Source of the DNA: an uncultured Clostridia bacterium
GTDB lineage: Bacteria > Bacillota > Clostridia > Christensenellales > Pumilibacteraceae
Assembly: GCA_947178255.1 (NCBI GenBank)
Contig: CAMWXP010000008.1
Coordinates: 1-45,843, forward strand
Direction: 5' to 3'
DNA length: 45,843 bases
Shown here: in pieces, positions 16,888-25,750 of the stretch
Numbering within the stretch: position 1 is the stretch's first letter
How the letters are laid out: the number at the start of each line of letters is the position of its first letter
The notes under the pieces: model-generated
The model's input: only the letters and a program-made list of their open reading frames with translations
The model's database searches: none
Told to the model about the DNA's origin: nothing
Made by a program: the position numbers and the translations under genes

Positions 16888-16916
16888 TATTTATGGGACA
16901 AGCGCCGCTATTATGC
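16888..16916 (-). promoter_or_regulatory. Sigma-E-like promoter of the spoIIIA operon
   Basis: Minus-strand GCATAAT (16910-16916), 14-base spacer, CATAAATA (16888-16895). Spacing and both elements resemble the sigma-E pattern and the element before the spoIIM-like gene. It lies between the efp terminator and spoIIIAA; spoIIIA is sigma-E controlled in B. subtilis. Confidence 0.5.
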
Positions 16917-16935
16917 CGATAGCGTTTTGTAGCAT

Positions 16936-16967
16936 AAAAAAACCCGCGGCATTTTACCTCGGGTTTT
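16936..16967 (-). terminator. Terminator after efp
   Basis: Stem AAAACCCG (16939-16946) with CGGGTTTT (16960-16967) around a 13-base loop, ending in a T-rich run on the minus strand, 26 bases after the efp stop. It insulates spoIIIAA from efp transcription. Confidence 0.8.
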
Positions 16968-16992
16968 ATAGTCATAAACTTTAACTTATTAA

Positions 16993-17553
16993 TTATTTTA
17001 CGCGTTCCATGTATGTTCCCGTGCGGGTGTCTACGCGGATTTTGTCGCCGATATTTACGAACAGCGGCACGCCGATAACAAAGCCTGTTTCCAGCGTTGC
17101 GGGCTTGTTGCCGGGCTTGCTTGTGTCGCCCTGAATTCCGCCCTCGGTGTCGGCAATAACAAGCTCGACAAAATTGGGCGGTTCAACCGCGAACGGCGAG
17201 CCCTTGTAAGACGAAATAGTAACCGTCATCTCTTCCTTGATAAAGCGAAGCGCGTCCTCGCACAAATCGTGGTTGAGCGGAAGCGTGTCGTACGTTTCGG
17301 TGTCCATAAAGTAGTAAAGGTCGCCATCGGTGTACGAATACTGATACTCGCGCCTGTCAATATGCGCTTCCTCGTACTTATCCGAGGGGTTGAACGTGTT
17401 TTCAAGAACCTGTCCCGTGATTACGTTTTTGATTTTGGTGCGAACAAACGCCGAACCCTTGCCCGGTTTTACGTGCTGAAATTCGACGACGGTATAAACC
17501 TTGCCCTCCATCTCGAATGTTGTGCCTTTGCGGAAATCTCCTGCCGATACCAT
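16993..17553 (-). CDS. efp: Elongation factor P
   Basis: A 186-residue three-domain protein that rescues ribosomes stalled at polyproline. The N-terminal domain carries the tip lysine in [14 protein letters not shown], a loop like the Bacillus one (lysine modified by 5-aminopentanol there). [15 protein letters not shown], the [10 protein letters not shown] segment and the C-terminal [19 protein letters not shown] follow. A GAGGAGG ribosome site precedes the ATG. pepP-efp-spoIIIAA order is the B. subtilis arrangement. Confidence 0.97.
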   Translation of the reverse strand: MVSAGDFRKGTTFEMEGKVYTVVEFQHVKPGKGSAFVRTKIKNVITGQVLENTFNPSDKYEEAHIDRREYQYSYTDGDLYYFMDTETYDTLPLNHDLCEDALRFIKEEMTVTISSYKGSPFAVEPPNFVELVIADTEGGIQGDTSKPGNKPATLETGFVIGVPLFVNIGDKIRVDTRTGTYMERVK

Positions 17554-17611
17554 AAAAATCCTCCTCGGAATAATTTTTTATTAGTTTTTGCTTAAAGCAA
17601 TTTTTGACTGA

Positions 17612-18664
17612 TTAGAAACTTAGTTTTTTCTCGTAAGTAGTCAAATTGACAACGCCGTCTTCCTTGACTACAAGCATATCCTCTATGCGCACGCCGCCCA
17701 AACCGGCAATGTAAATACCCGGTTCGGCAGTGATTATCATATTGGGCTGCAAAATTGTTTGGCCGTTAGCGCCCACGCGCGGCTCCTCGTGGATATCCAC
17801 GCCTACGCCGTGACCGAATGAATGTCCGAAGTTTTCGCCGTAGCCGTTGGACGTGATGTATTCCCTTGCAAGCGCGTCCGCGTCGTTGCATGTCATACCC
17901 GCTTTAATGTTCTTTATTGCGTACTCCTGCGCTTCCTTTACTATGCCGTAAATCTCGACAAGCTTGCTGTCGGGATTACCCAAGCAGAACGTACGGGTCA
18001 TGTCCGAGCAATAGCCCCGATATTTGGCGCCCATATCGACCAAAATAAGCTCGGTTTTTTCCAGCTTTTTGTCTGACGGATGGTGGTGCGGCTGTGCGGT
18101 GTTGGCGCCGAACGCGACAATAGTTTCAAATGAATACTTGTCCGCGCCCGCCATAATCATTTCGTAATTGATTTCCGCCATAAGCTCACGCTCGGTTATG
18201 CCTGCCTTGGCACGGGATATGGCGCGTTTGAGCGCCGTTTCCGCAATTTGCTGTGCCGTTTTGATAATGGAAATTTCTTCTTCCGTCTTGACGGCGCGCT
18301 TGGCAGCGATAATATCTTCCGCCGGTTTGAGCTTAAATCCGGTAAGCGCCGACTTAAAGTTGTTAAATTCGTCTATGTACATCTTTTCGCCGTAGCCCAC
18401 CGTCTTTGCGTTTATGGACGAAAGGACTTCGGCTATTTTAGCGTAAAATCCGGAATAAGTGGTTATAACGATTTCGAAGTCGGTAACCTTTTCCCGCGCT
18501 TCCGATTCGTAGCGGAAATCGGTTATGAATACGTTGCGGGCGGGCGACAGAATGACCGCGCCGAACGAGGTTTCCATTTTTGTAAAGTAGTAACGGTTGG
18601 ATTCGTCCGTAACTACAAACGCGTCGATTTTAGGATTATTTTCAAACAAGTCGGATGTATTCAT
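17612..18664 (-). CDS. M24 family aminopeptidase (Xaa-Pro peptidase type)
   Basis: A 350-residue cytoplasmic metallopeptidase with a creatinase-like N-terminal domain (1-120) and a pita-bread catalytic domain. The metal ligands are in LVDMGAKYRGYCSDMTRTF (two aspartates), FGHSFGHGVGVDIHE (histidine), ITAEPGIYI and GVRIEDMLVV (glutamates). It resembles B. subtilis YqhT/PepQ, which also stands before efp. The start is placed at ATG 18662-18664, since the promoter at 18691-18719 would start transcription just downstream of the earlier ATG (18686-18688). Confidence 0.9.
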   Translation of the reverse strand: MNTSDLFENNPKIDAFVVTDESNRYYFTKMETSFGAVILSPARNVFITDFRYESEAREKVTDFEIVITTYSGFYAKIAEVLSSINAKTVGYGEKMYIDEFNNFKSALTGFKLKPAEDIIAAKRAVKTEEEISIIKTAQQIAETALKRAISRAKAGITERELMAEINYEMIMAGADKYSFETIVAFGANTAQPHHHPSDKKLEKTELILVDMGAKYRGYCSDMTRTFCLGNPDSKLVEIYGIVKEAQEYAIKNIKAGMTCNDADALAREYITSNGYGENFGHSFGHGVGVDIHEEPRVGANGQTILQPNMIITAEPGIYIAGLGGVRIEDMLVVKEDGVVNLTTYEKKLSF

Positions 18665-18690
18665 ACTACCTATCTTAACTCCCTTCATCC

Positions 18691-18719
18691 ATTATACCAC
18701 ATGTTGTGCCGTTTGTTAA
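18691..18719 (-). promoter_or_regulatory. Sigma-A promoter of pepP-efp
   Basis: Minus-strand TTAACA (18714-18719), 17-base spacer, perfect TATAAT (18691-18696) preceded by TGG. It overlaps the stop codon of the upstream endonuclease-IV-like gene and leaves about 20 bases of leader before the ATG at 18664. Confidence 0.8.
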
Positions 18720-19558
18720 GCGTTTTTGTGCAAATTTTTCATTATAAGTGCGTCGTCCGACATTGTGCCGTTTGATTCGCACACAATGTACGGCGACATT
18801 TTGTATTCGTCAAACAGCTCGGCAAGCGGTGCATAATCCGGCCCGTACTTGGTGTCTTCAAACGTCAAGTGCTTTATCTCGCCCTTGTCGCCGTACATTA
18901 TCTTGGAAAAATGCACGTGCATTTGCGACGCCTTGTCAAAGCCGAGCTTGTCGATTGTGTAGTCCAAGATACGCCTGTAATCGTCCTTTGTTTTAAGCCC
19001 GCCGCGCATATACGAATTGATATGCCCAAAGTCAAAGCACGGATAGAACATATCGTCTATAAGACAAAACTCGACAATCTCCTCCACCGTACCTATCTGG
19101 TTGAGCTTGCCCATTGTTTCTGCGCACAGCTTAAACGGTAAAGCTATTTCATGGCACTTTTCCGCAAGCAACGCGAGGTTACGCGCCGTAGCAGCAACAG
19201 CCTCGCTCCTCGTCGCCTTTCCGCACGCGGCAGGATGAAAAACCACGCGCTCCCCGCCAAGCTTGTTGCAAGCGTTAATAGACTGAATAATATAGCCTAT
19301 GGACTTTTGTATCATCTCGGGATCAGGGTTTGCAAAATTGGTGTAGTACGGCGCGTGCACGCTTATTGCAATGTCGTACTTGCCTAACTCTGTTTTTATC
19401 TTGCCCGCAGTTTCGTCCGACATGGACACGCCACGTCCGAAAGAATATTCGAACGCATTAAGGCCTAGCTCGTGTAAAAACTCGCCTTCCTGATATGTGT
19501 GCTTTCTGCCCGACGCGTAAAACGAATCGCTATTGCCCGAAGGCCCTATCCTGATCAT
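18716..19558 (-). CDS. Endonuclease IV-like TIM-barrel protein (AP endonuclease 2 family)
   Basis: A 280-residue protein of the AP-endonuclease/xylose-isomerase barrel fold. Likely metal ligands appear in order: SVHAPYYTN (H), VVFHPA (H), KLCAETMGK (E), FDFGHINS (D, H), MHVHFSKI (H, H) and IVCESNG (E), the set used by the three-zinc endonuclease IV. The role would be cutting at abasic sites in DNA. It begins at ATG 19556-19558, overlapping the ribF stop (ATGA), behind GGAG. Sequence divergence from E. coli Nfo leaves open another activity of the same fold. Confidence 0.8.
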   Translation of the reverse strand: MIRIGPSGNSDSFYASGRKHTYQEGEFLHELGLNAFEYSFGRGVSMSDETAGKIKTELGKYDIAISVHAPYYTNFANPDPEMIQKSIGYIIQSINACNKLGGERVVFHPAACGKATRSEAVAATARNLALLAEKCHEIALPFKLCAETMGKLNQIGTVEEIVEFCLIDDMFYPCFDFGHINSYMRGGLKTKDDYRRILDYTIDKLGFDKASQMHVHFSKIMYGDKGEIKHLTFEDTKYGPDYAPLAELFDEYKMSPYIVCESNGTMSDDALIMKNLHKNA

Positions 19559-20430
19559 TTGTACCACTCCATATCTTTATGGACTTGTTTGGAAAGCTGC
19601 GCGGGCGTTTCGAACTTCTTAACGCCGCGCAAGTGCTTGTGAAAGTAAATTTTGACGTCCTTGTCGTAAATATTATCATTAAAGTCGGCAAGCATTGTTT
19701 CCACGGCAAGCTTGGACAGCCCGAACGTAGGACGTGCGCCCACATTGGTAGCGCCGTAATACTTAACGCCGTCAATCTCGCATACAGTGCCGTACACTCC
19801 CGCTTTGGGCAACATTTTACTTGCGGGGTACTTTATATTGGCTGTGGGGATATCAAACATCCTGCCCGCGCCCCTACCATGAACGACCTTGCCGCTAAGC
19901 GTAAAAGGCTCGCCCAACATAGCGTTGGCTTGTTCTATCTTGCCGGACGCCAAAAGCGACTTAACCTTGGTTGTGGATACGCGCGTGCCGTCCAACTCGT
20001 ATTGCGGCATCACTATGCAGTCCACGCCGTGCGCTGCGCTGTATTCCTTGAGAAACGCCGCGTCGCCCTTTGCGCCCGCGCCGAACAAATAATCATATCC
20101 GCACACAACCGCCTTAACGTTGTGGCGTGCAAAAAGACCATGCAAAAATTCTTCCGCCGTGTGATTTTTCAGCCGTGTGTCAAACCGCATAGGCAAAACA
20201 TAATCGCACATGTCCTTTAACAAATCGCAACGCTCTACGTATGTATAAACCTGCTTATCATCCGAGTTGAACAGCTTGTATGCGTTGTTGCTAAACGTAG
20301 CCACGCACGAGGCTATATTATGCTCCTTTGCGTATGCACGAGTTGCTTCGATCAAGCTTCTGTGCCCCAAATGCACGCTGTCGAAGTAACCGAGCGCAAT
20401 GCACACTTCTTCCGAACCGAGTTCTTTCAT
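19555..20430 (-). CDS. ribF: Bifunctional riboflavin kinase / FAD synthetase
   Basis: A 291-residue enzyme converting riboflavin to FMN and FAD. The FAD synthetase half has LGYFDSVHLGHRSLI (nucleotidyl transferase HxGH), GYDYLFGAGAKGD and VSTTKVKSLLASG; the kinase half has GKVVHGRGAGRMFDIPTANI, KAGVYGTV and the C-terminal FHKHLRGVKKF. In common family members the first motif reads GNFDGVHLGH, so the Tyr and Ser here are minor changes. Follows truB as in B. subtilis; rpsO and pnp, the usual next genes, are replaced by the endonuclease-like gene. Confidence 0.95.
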   Translation of the reverse strand: MKELGSEEVCIALGYFDSVHLGHRSLIEATRAYAKEHNIASCVATFSNNAYKLFNSDDKQVYTYVERCDLLKDMCDYVLPMRFDTRLKNHTAEEFLHGLFARHNVKAVVCGYDYLFGAGAKGDAAFLKEYSAAHGVDCIVMPQYELDGTRVSTTKVKSLLASGKIEQANAMLGEPFTLSGKVVHGRGAGRMFDIPTANIKYPASKMLPKAGVYGTVCEIDGVKYYGATNVGARPTFGLSKLAVETMLADFNDNIYDKDVKIYFHKHLRGVKKFETPAQLSKQVHKDMEWYK

Positions 20431-20439
20431 AATCCCTCC

Positions 20440-21291
20440 TTAGTTGTCCTCACGTAGATAAGTCTTGATTTTGAGTATACCGTCCACGGCATTGCCTATG
20501 CCGAAAAACTGTCCGTTACAGTATATTAAGCTGTCGCAATTTACGTCGCATTTTAATTTCCTGCCGTGTACCATATCGTCGTACAGAGTATCGTCAACGT
20601 TGTACACAGGAATATCCAAAACGTTTTGAGGCGGAATTAACGCCTTTTCTTTTATGCTTTCCAACTCGTCGAGTTTAACGCTGTCTTTTACGTCGAAGCA
20701 GCCCGACTTTGTGCGTTGCAAGTACGTAAGCGTTGCAAGCGACCCGCACATTTTGCCTACGTCGCGGCATATGGCGCGAATATACGTACCTGCCGAGCAA
20801 GTTATCGAAAACACCATCTCGTCCATTCTCGGTTGGCATATAAGCTCAATGTCGTATATGCTGACGCGCACAGGCTGCAACTCGACGCTTTTGCCGTCGC
20901 GCGCCAATGCGTATGCGCGCTTGCCGTCCACATGCTTTGCGCTGTATATCGGCGGAATTTGGTCAATCTCGCCCACCAGCGACTGCATGGCATGTAGCAC
21001 TGCGTCCACCGACGGAATATCCGACGTCGTTTCCGTAACCTCGCCCAGCGCGTCCAGCGTATCGGTAGTGTAGCCGAATTTAAATTTGGCTATATACGTC
21101 TTTTTTCGTCCGGAAATGTAATCGAAAAGCCGCGCGGACTTGCCAACGCCTATTACCAGCACGCCCTCCGCCATCGGATCGAGCGTACCCATATGCCCCA
21201 CCGTCTTTTCGCCGAGTATGCGTTTTACCCGCGCAACGGCTTGTGCCGACGACATTCCCGTCGGCTTGTAAAGATTAATCAGTCCGTTCAC
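20440..21291 (-). CDS. truB: tRNA pseudouridine-55 synthase
   Basis: A 283-residue enzyme modifying U55 of tRNA. It starts NGLINLYKPTGMSSAQAV, has the catalytic aspartate in HMGTLDPMAEGVLVIG, then KTYIAKFKFGYTTDTLD, IPPIYSAKHVDGKRAYALAR and CSAGTYIRAICRDVG. A short PUA-like C-terminal part follows. GTG is the start codon (21289-21291), overlapping the nrnA 3' end by 17 bases. Confidence 0.96.
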   Translation of the reverse strand: MNGLINLYKPTGMSSAQAVARVKRILGEKTVGHMGTLDPMAEGVLVIGVGKSARLFDYISGRKKTYIAKFKFGYTTDTLDALGEVTETTSDIPSVDAVLHAMQSLVGEIDQIPPIYSAKHVDGKRAYALARDGKSVELQPVRVSIYDIELICQPRMDEMVFSITCSAGTYIRAICRDVGKMCGSLATLTYLQRTKSGCFDVKDSVKLDELESIKEKALIPPQNVLDIPVYNVDDTLYDDMVHGRKLKCDVNCDSLIYCNGQFFGIGNAVDGILKIKTYLREDN

Positions 21292-22246
21292 TATTCAATG
21301 CCGCTGTGGCCGCACCGACCACCTTTTCCATAACGTCGTAACGGTTGCCCGTAATCATACAGCCGGCCGCAAGCTTGTGACCGCCGCCGCCAAACCGCGC
21401 AGCTGCAGCCGAAACGTCCGCCGACACCGACCTAAAAGATATGCGGAAAACCGACCCGGGTTGCTCGCACATCGATATAGCTATCTTTACGCCGGAAATT
21501 GCCGACGCATTATCTATAAGCCCCTCGGTGTCCTCCGAAGTGCAACCGCAGTCCTGCAAATCCTTTAACGATATGTTCATCAGCGCGATCTTGCCCGATT
21601 CGTAAAGTACAATCCCGCCGATTGCGCGAGATGTAAGCTTCATTTTGCTAAATGCATTATTGCAATACAAATCGTGATTGAGCGTAGCAATACCTATGCC
21701 GTACTCGCACAGCGCCGCAGCCGTACGAAAAACCTCGGCAGTAGTGTTGCTGTGCATAAAATGTCCCGTATCGGTGGAAAGTCCAACGTACAGCATCGAC
21801 GCGCAGGCATTGTCCAAAAGCCCGTCGATGTCCTTGAACAAATCGAAAAGTATCTGACACGTGCTGGACGCGTCGGGCAACACATGATTTATTTTACCGT
21901 ACTCGGTGTTGGTTATGTGGTGGTCTATGTTTATGCTGTTTTTTGCGCTCGTAAGAAACGCTTTATATTCGCCTAAACGACTTTCCGTTGCACAGTCCAC
22001 AGCTATAAAAAGGTCGTACTTTTTGTAGCGCGGTGCACAAAAATACTCATATTCGGGCAAGAACGCATATGCGGTCGGTTTGTCACCGTCGCATACCGCG
22101 TCGGCCGACTTTCCAAGCTTTTCGCAAATATGCCGCATAAAGAGCGCCGCGCCCACGCAGTCGCCGTCCGGTCTGATATGCCCGACAATCAATATAGTTT
22201 GGGCGGCGTTAATAGCTTTAAGTATTTCACTAGTCGTTGTTGTCAT
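21275..22246 (-). CDS. nrnA: Bifunctional oligoribonuclease / PAP phosphatase (DHH family)
   Basis: A 323-residue DHH-DHHA1 phosphoesterase. Metal-binding motifs are GHIRPDGDCVGAAL, AVDCATESRLG and the DHH box NIDHHITN; the C-terminal substrate-binding box is FGGGGHKLAAGCMI. NrnA degrades 2-5 nt RNAs and dephosphorylates 3'-phosphoadenosine-5'-phosphate. Its position between rbfA and truB is common in Clostridia. It overlaps rbfA by 17 bases. Confidence 0.93.
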   Translation of the reverse strand: MTTTTSEILKAINAAQTILIVGHIRPDGDCVGAALFMRHICEKLGKSADAVCDGDKPTAYAFLPEYEYFCAPRYKKYDLFIAVDCATESRLGEYKAFLTSAKNSINIDHHITNTEYGKINHVLPDASSTCQILFDLFKDIDGLLDNACASMLYVGLSTDTGHFMHSNTTAEVFRTAAALCEYGIGIATLNHDLYCNNAFSKMKLTSRAIGGIVLYESGKIALMNISLKDLQDCGCTSEDTEGLIDNASAISGVKIAISMCEQPGSVFRISFRSVSADVSAAAARFGGGGHKLAAGCMITGNRYDVMEKVVGAATAALNSERTD

Positions 22247-22589
22247 TGTGAATTTCCTTAATAACTTGTTCTATACGCTCGTAGTAGCCCTGTGTTTTGT
22301 CCAGCACAAACTTTAACTGCGGAACGCCGCGCATTTCGCTGTTTTCCTCGGCAAGCACGTGTCTGATATATCCGGCACACCCGTTTAACGCCTTTATGAC
22401 TGACTCGTCGTTGCCGTCCACAGTAACAAACACGGTGGCGTTGCGGAGATCGCGCGACATTTCCACGTCGACAACTGTGACACCGTGTACGCGCGGGTCA
22501 GACAAGGAATCGACAATGACCGACACGTCGCGCCGTATCATACTCGCAACGCGTTCCGTTCTATGGCTTGTTCCGTTGTTGCCCCTCAC
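22230..22589 (-). CDS. rbfA: Ribosome-binding factor A
   Basis: A 119-residue KH-fold protein for 30S maturation and 16S rRNA 5'-end processing. RTERVASMIRRDVSVIVDSL, DPRVHGVTVVDVEMSRDLRNATVFV and the VRHVLAEENSEMRGVPQLKFVLD-type region match the family. The start is GTG (22587-22589) with AAGGAG eight bases upstream, overlapping the infB stop. Confidence 0.95.
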   Translation of the reverse strand: MRGNNGTSHRTERVASMIRRDVSVIVDSLSDPRVHGVTVVDVEMSRDLRNATVFVTVDGNDESVIKALNGCAGYIRHVLAEENSEMRGVPQLKFVLDKTQGYYERIEQVIKEIHNDNND

Positions 22590-25159
22590 TTAGTCTCCTT
22601 TTCCACTACGTAGCATTCGATGATATCGTCTTCCAAGTATTCGGTGCAATCGGCGATTGCGATACCGCATTCGAGTCCGATTGTAACTTCCTTGGCGTCG
22701 TCCTTAAACCGCTTTAAGCCTACGATATTGCCGTCGTGAATGAGCTTGCCGCCGCGGTACAATCTAGCCTTGCCGTTACGCACAATCTTACCGGACTGAA
22801 CGTAGCTACCGCCGACCAAACCGACGCCCGACACCTTGAACATAGCGCGAACAATTGCTTTACCGGTGACGCGCTCGACAAACTTAGGCGCAAGCATATC
22901 TTCGATTTTGGACTGAATATAATCCATTGCTTCGTAAATTATGCTGAACAGCTTAATTTCTATTCCCGCGCGCTCGGCCGCCGTCTTGGCGTCGTTATCA
23001 GGCTTGACGTTGAAGCCGATAATGCTCGCGTGTGAAACCTCAGCCATCATAATGTCGGACTGGTTGATAGCGCCCACGCCCGCCTTTACAACGGTGACTG
23101 TAACCTCGTCGTTGGAAAGATTGGTAAGTGCTTCTTTGAGCGCCTCGCTCGAACCCTGAACGTCAGCCTTGATGACAAGTTTAAGCTCCTTGGACGTCTT
23201 GCTTTCCAAATCGCCGAACACGTCGAGATTGGCTTGCGGCACGTCGGCAAGCATCTCGTTTTTAAGCTTGACCGAACGTTCCTCAATAACTTGACGCGCC
23301 ATCTTTTCGTTTTCGACAACGGCTATCGGGTCGCCCGCCGACGGAACCTTTTCCAAACCGTAAACAGCCACAGGCATGGACGGGCCTGCCGATTTAATAG
23401 TCTTGCCCTTGTCGTCAATCAACGAGCGCACTCTTCCGTAGGTCGTACCCGACACAACGTAATCGCCCACTTTGAGCGTTCCGTTTTGAATGATGACTGT
23501 TGCAACGGCGCCTCTGCCCTTGTCAAGCCGCGCTTCTATAACGTAACCGCGCGCACTGCGCTTGGGGTTGGCGCGAAGCTCCAACACTTCGGCCTGTAAA
23601 ATAATGTTTTCAAGAAGCTTATCGATACCCTTATTTTGCTTGGCTGAAATAGGTATCATAGGCACCTGGCCGCCCCACTCCTCGCAAACAAGGTCTTTTT
23701 CGGCAAGCTGTTCCTTTATCTTTTCGATATTCGCACCCGGCTTATCGATTTTGTTGATAGCAACGACGATGGGTACGTCCGCTTCCTTGGCATGCTTAAT
23801 TGCTTCCACCGTTTGCGGCATTACACCGTCGTCCGCAGCGACAATAAGCACCGCGATATCGGTGACTTTGGCGCCACGCCGACGCATTTCGGTAAACGCC
23901 TCGTGTCCGGGAGTATCAAGGAATGTGATTTTTTCGCCGTTAAGGTCGACCGAATATGCACCGATATGCTGTGTTATACCGCCGGCCTCGCCGCTTACAA
24001 CGGATGTCTTGCGAATAGCGTCGAGTAGCGACGTTTTGCCGTGGTCGACGTGACCCATAACCGTGATAATGGGCGGGCGCTTGACCAAATCCGCCTCGGC
24101 GTCAGGCTCGGAATGCAATTCCAAAAGCTCCTCTTCCTTAGTCTTTTCAAGCTTCAATTCGATACTGACACCCAATGCGTCGGCTACGAGCTGCATGGTA
24201 GCAAAGTCGACAACACTATTGATATTTGTCATTATGCCAAGTTCCATGAGCTGCTTGATAATTTCCTGCGCGGTCTTGCCTATCTTTTCGGACAAAATCT
24301 TGACCGTAAGATTTTCGGTGGTAATGACCGCTTTTTCTATCTTGATGGGCGCAAAAGGCACAACCTTGTTGACCTTTTTATTTTTCAGCTTGCGCGTACC
24401 CATGCGCTCCTCGTCCATATTCTCTTGAATATAGCCTTTGCGAATGAGCGTACGCTTGTTCATTTGCCGCTTGTCTTCGGGCTTGACAGTAGTCTTTTTG
24501 CCGGCAACTTCGCGCTTGTTGCGCTGCGCTGCGGGCGGCTCGAACTTGATGACCGACGACGGACGCGGCGCATTATTGCCTGACGGACGGGGCGCCGTTG
24601 TATGCGGTGCGCCGTTACGGTCGCGCTGCGGTACGGAAGGACGCGCACCCGTCTTGTCTGTACGGGGCGTTCTTTCGGGCGCGGGGCGCGGCGTGTGCTT
24701 TATAACTCCGCGGATATAACTGGGTATAGCCGTGCGAGTGCCGCTTGTCGGTGCTTCCGACTGTTGCTCGGACGGAACAGCGCTCGAATTACTTGCCGAA
24801 GCGCTTTGCTGCGGCGTATTGTTTTCACTCGAAACGTTAGCGGGCGCACTTTCTACCGCCTCGCTTTGCTGCACGGGTTCGGGCGTTTTATTTTCCGACT
24901 CGGATACGGCGCGTTCGGCCTCGCGCTCGGCGGAAAGCCTGCGCTCCTCCGCTTCCTGCTCTTGCCTTGTACGCTCGGCAGTAAGCTCGGACAATTTGGC
25001 ACGCTCGCCGGCAAACAGCTTTTCCACACGCCGTTTGGTATCCATAATGCGCTTAATGCAGTCTTGCAGCTCGCTCGATTCCACAAGCGCAAATAGACGC
25101 TTAGCGTTCTTAGCTACGTCCTCGTTGTTATTTACATTGTTAGTGGTGGCATTGTCCAT
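22586..25159 (-). CDS. infB: Translation initiation factor IF-2
   Basis: An 857-residue GTPase that places initiator tRNA on the ribosome. Residues about 1-60 form an acidic-basic helical segment, about 65-270 a low-complexity Ser/Pro/Thr/Arg-rich linker. The IF2_N motif (TVKILSEKIGKTAQEIIKQL) is followed by the G domain with G1 GHVDHGKTSL, G3 DTPGHEAF and G4 NKID, then the C-terminal barrels. The ATG at 25157-25159 is eight bases after GGAGG. An ATG two codons upstream overlaps the ylxQ stop (TAATG) but lies too close to the ribosome site. Confidence 0.97.
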   Translation of the reverse strand: MDNATTNNVNNNEDVAKNAKRLFALVESSELQDCIKRIMDTKRRVEKLFAGERAKLSELTAERTRQEQEAEERRLSAEREAERAVSESENKTPEPVQQSEAVESAPANVSSENNTPQQSASASNSSAVPSEQQSEAPTSGTRTAIPSYIRGVIKHTPRPAPERTPRTDKTGARPSVPQRDRNGAPHTTAPRPSGNNAPRPSSVIKFEPPAAQRNKREVAGKKTTVKPEDKRQMNKRTLIRKGYIQENMDEERMGTRKLKNKKVNKVVPFAPIKIEKAVITTENLTVKILSEKIGKTAQEIIKQLMELGIMTNINSVVDFATMQLVADALGVSIELKLEKTKEEELLELHSEPDAEADLVKRPPIITVMGHVDHGKTSLLDAIRKTSVVSGEAGGITQHIGAYSVDLNGEKITFLDTPGHEAFTEMRRRGAKVTDIAVLIVAADDGVMPQTVEAIKHAKEADVPIVVAINKIDKPGANIEKIKEQLAEKDLVCEEWGGQVPMIPISAKQNKGIDKLLENIILQAEVLELRANPKRSARGYVIEARLDKGRGAVATVIIQNGTLKVGDYVVSGTTYGRVRSLIDDKGKTIKSAGPSMPVAVYGLEKVPSAGDPIAVVENEKMARQVIEERSVKLKNEMLADVPQANLDVFGDLESKTSKELKLVIKADVQGSSEALKEALTNLSNDEVTVTVVKAGVGAINQSDIMMAEVSHASIIGFNVKPDNDAKTAAERAGIEIKLFSIIYEAMDYIQSKIEDMLAPKFVERVTGKAIVRAMFKVSGVGLVGGSYVQSGKIVRNGKARLYRGGKLIHDGNIVGLKRFKDDAKEVTIGLECGIAIADCTEYLEDDIIECYVVEKETK

Positions 25160-25164
25160 AAGCA

Positions 25165-25494
25165 TTACCTCCGTTTACCGTACTTGATTGTGTATTGCGT
25201 AGAGCCGCCTTCTATATATTCCGCAACCGCTTTTGCCATATTGCCGTCGACGAGCCCGAGCGCTTTTACATTGTTGCCTACCGTCAGTTCAAGTCCGACC
25301 GCGTAGACTATTGGAATTTCGTTTATGTCGGCAAGCCGCTCTATGTTGCGAACAAGATTGTCCGACGCAGTGTCGCTTACCGCCAAAAGCTTAACGTTCT
25401 TTGCATGTTTAAGGCTGTCCAAGCCGTAAACTATTTTGCCCGAACGACGGGCAAAGCCTATCATTGTAACAAATTTGTCGTTTTTATTTTCCAT
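25165..25494 (-). CDS. ylxQ: L7Ae-family RNA-binding protein (YlxQ)
   Basis: A 109-residue protein of the L7Ae/YbxF fold that binds kink-turn RNA. The core is FVTMIGFARRSGKIVYGLDSL, then KLLAVSDTASDNLVRNIERL and the ALGLVDGNMAKAV helix. The ATG at 25492-25494 follows GGAAG and overlaps ylxR by 11 bases. The last sense codons (CGG AGG) also form the ribosome site of infB. Confidence 0.9.
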   Translation of the reverse strand: MENKNDKFVTMIGFARRSGKIVYGLDSLKHAKNVKLLAVSDTASDNLVRNIERLADINEIPIVYAVGLELTVGNNVKALGLVDGNMAKAVAEYIEGGSTQYTIKYGKRR

Positions 25495-25750
25495 CGTCTT
25501 CCATTGCGGCTGCAAGAGCATCGTATACCGAATTATCCAACTGCTGCTTGAATGTGCGGTTGAATACCCGCTTTTTTACAGCCGTCGCCATACAGTCGCC
25601 GTTTTTACACACATACGCGCCTCTGCCGGCTTCCTTGCCGGTTCGGTCTATAACCACCGCACCGTCGGGGCGCCTTACCACGCGCAGTAATTCCGATTTG
25701 TCTTTGCACTCCCTACATACTATACAGGAGCGCATAGGAACGTGTTTCAT
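25484..25750 (-). CDS. ylxR: YlxR/RnpM family RNA-binding protein
   Basis: An 88-residue protein with the family signature MRSCIVCRECKDKSELLRVVR and GRGAYVCKNGDC. The fold binds RNA; B. subtilis RnpM (YlxR) was reported to modulate RNase P. It starts one base after the nusA stop, in the standard nusA-ylxR-ylxQ-infB order. Confidence 0.93.
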   Translation of the reverse strand: MKHVPMRSCIVCRECKDKSELLRVVRRPDGAVVIDRTGKEAGRGAYVCKNGDCMATAVKKRVFNRTFKQQLDNSVYDALAAAMEDDGK

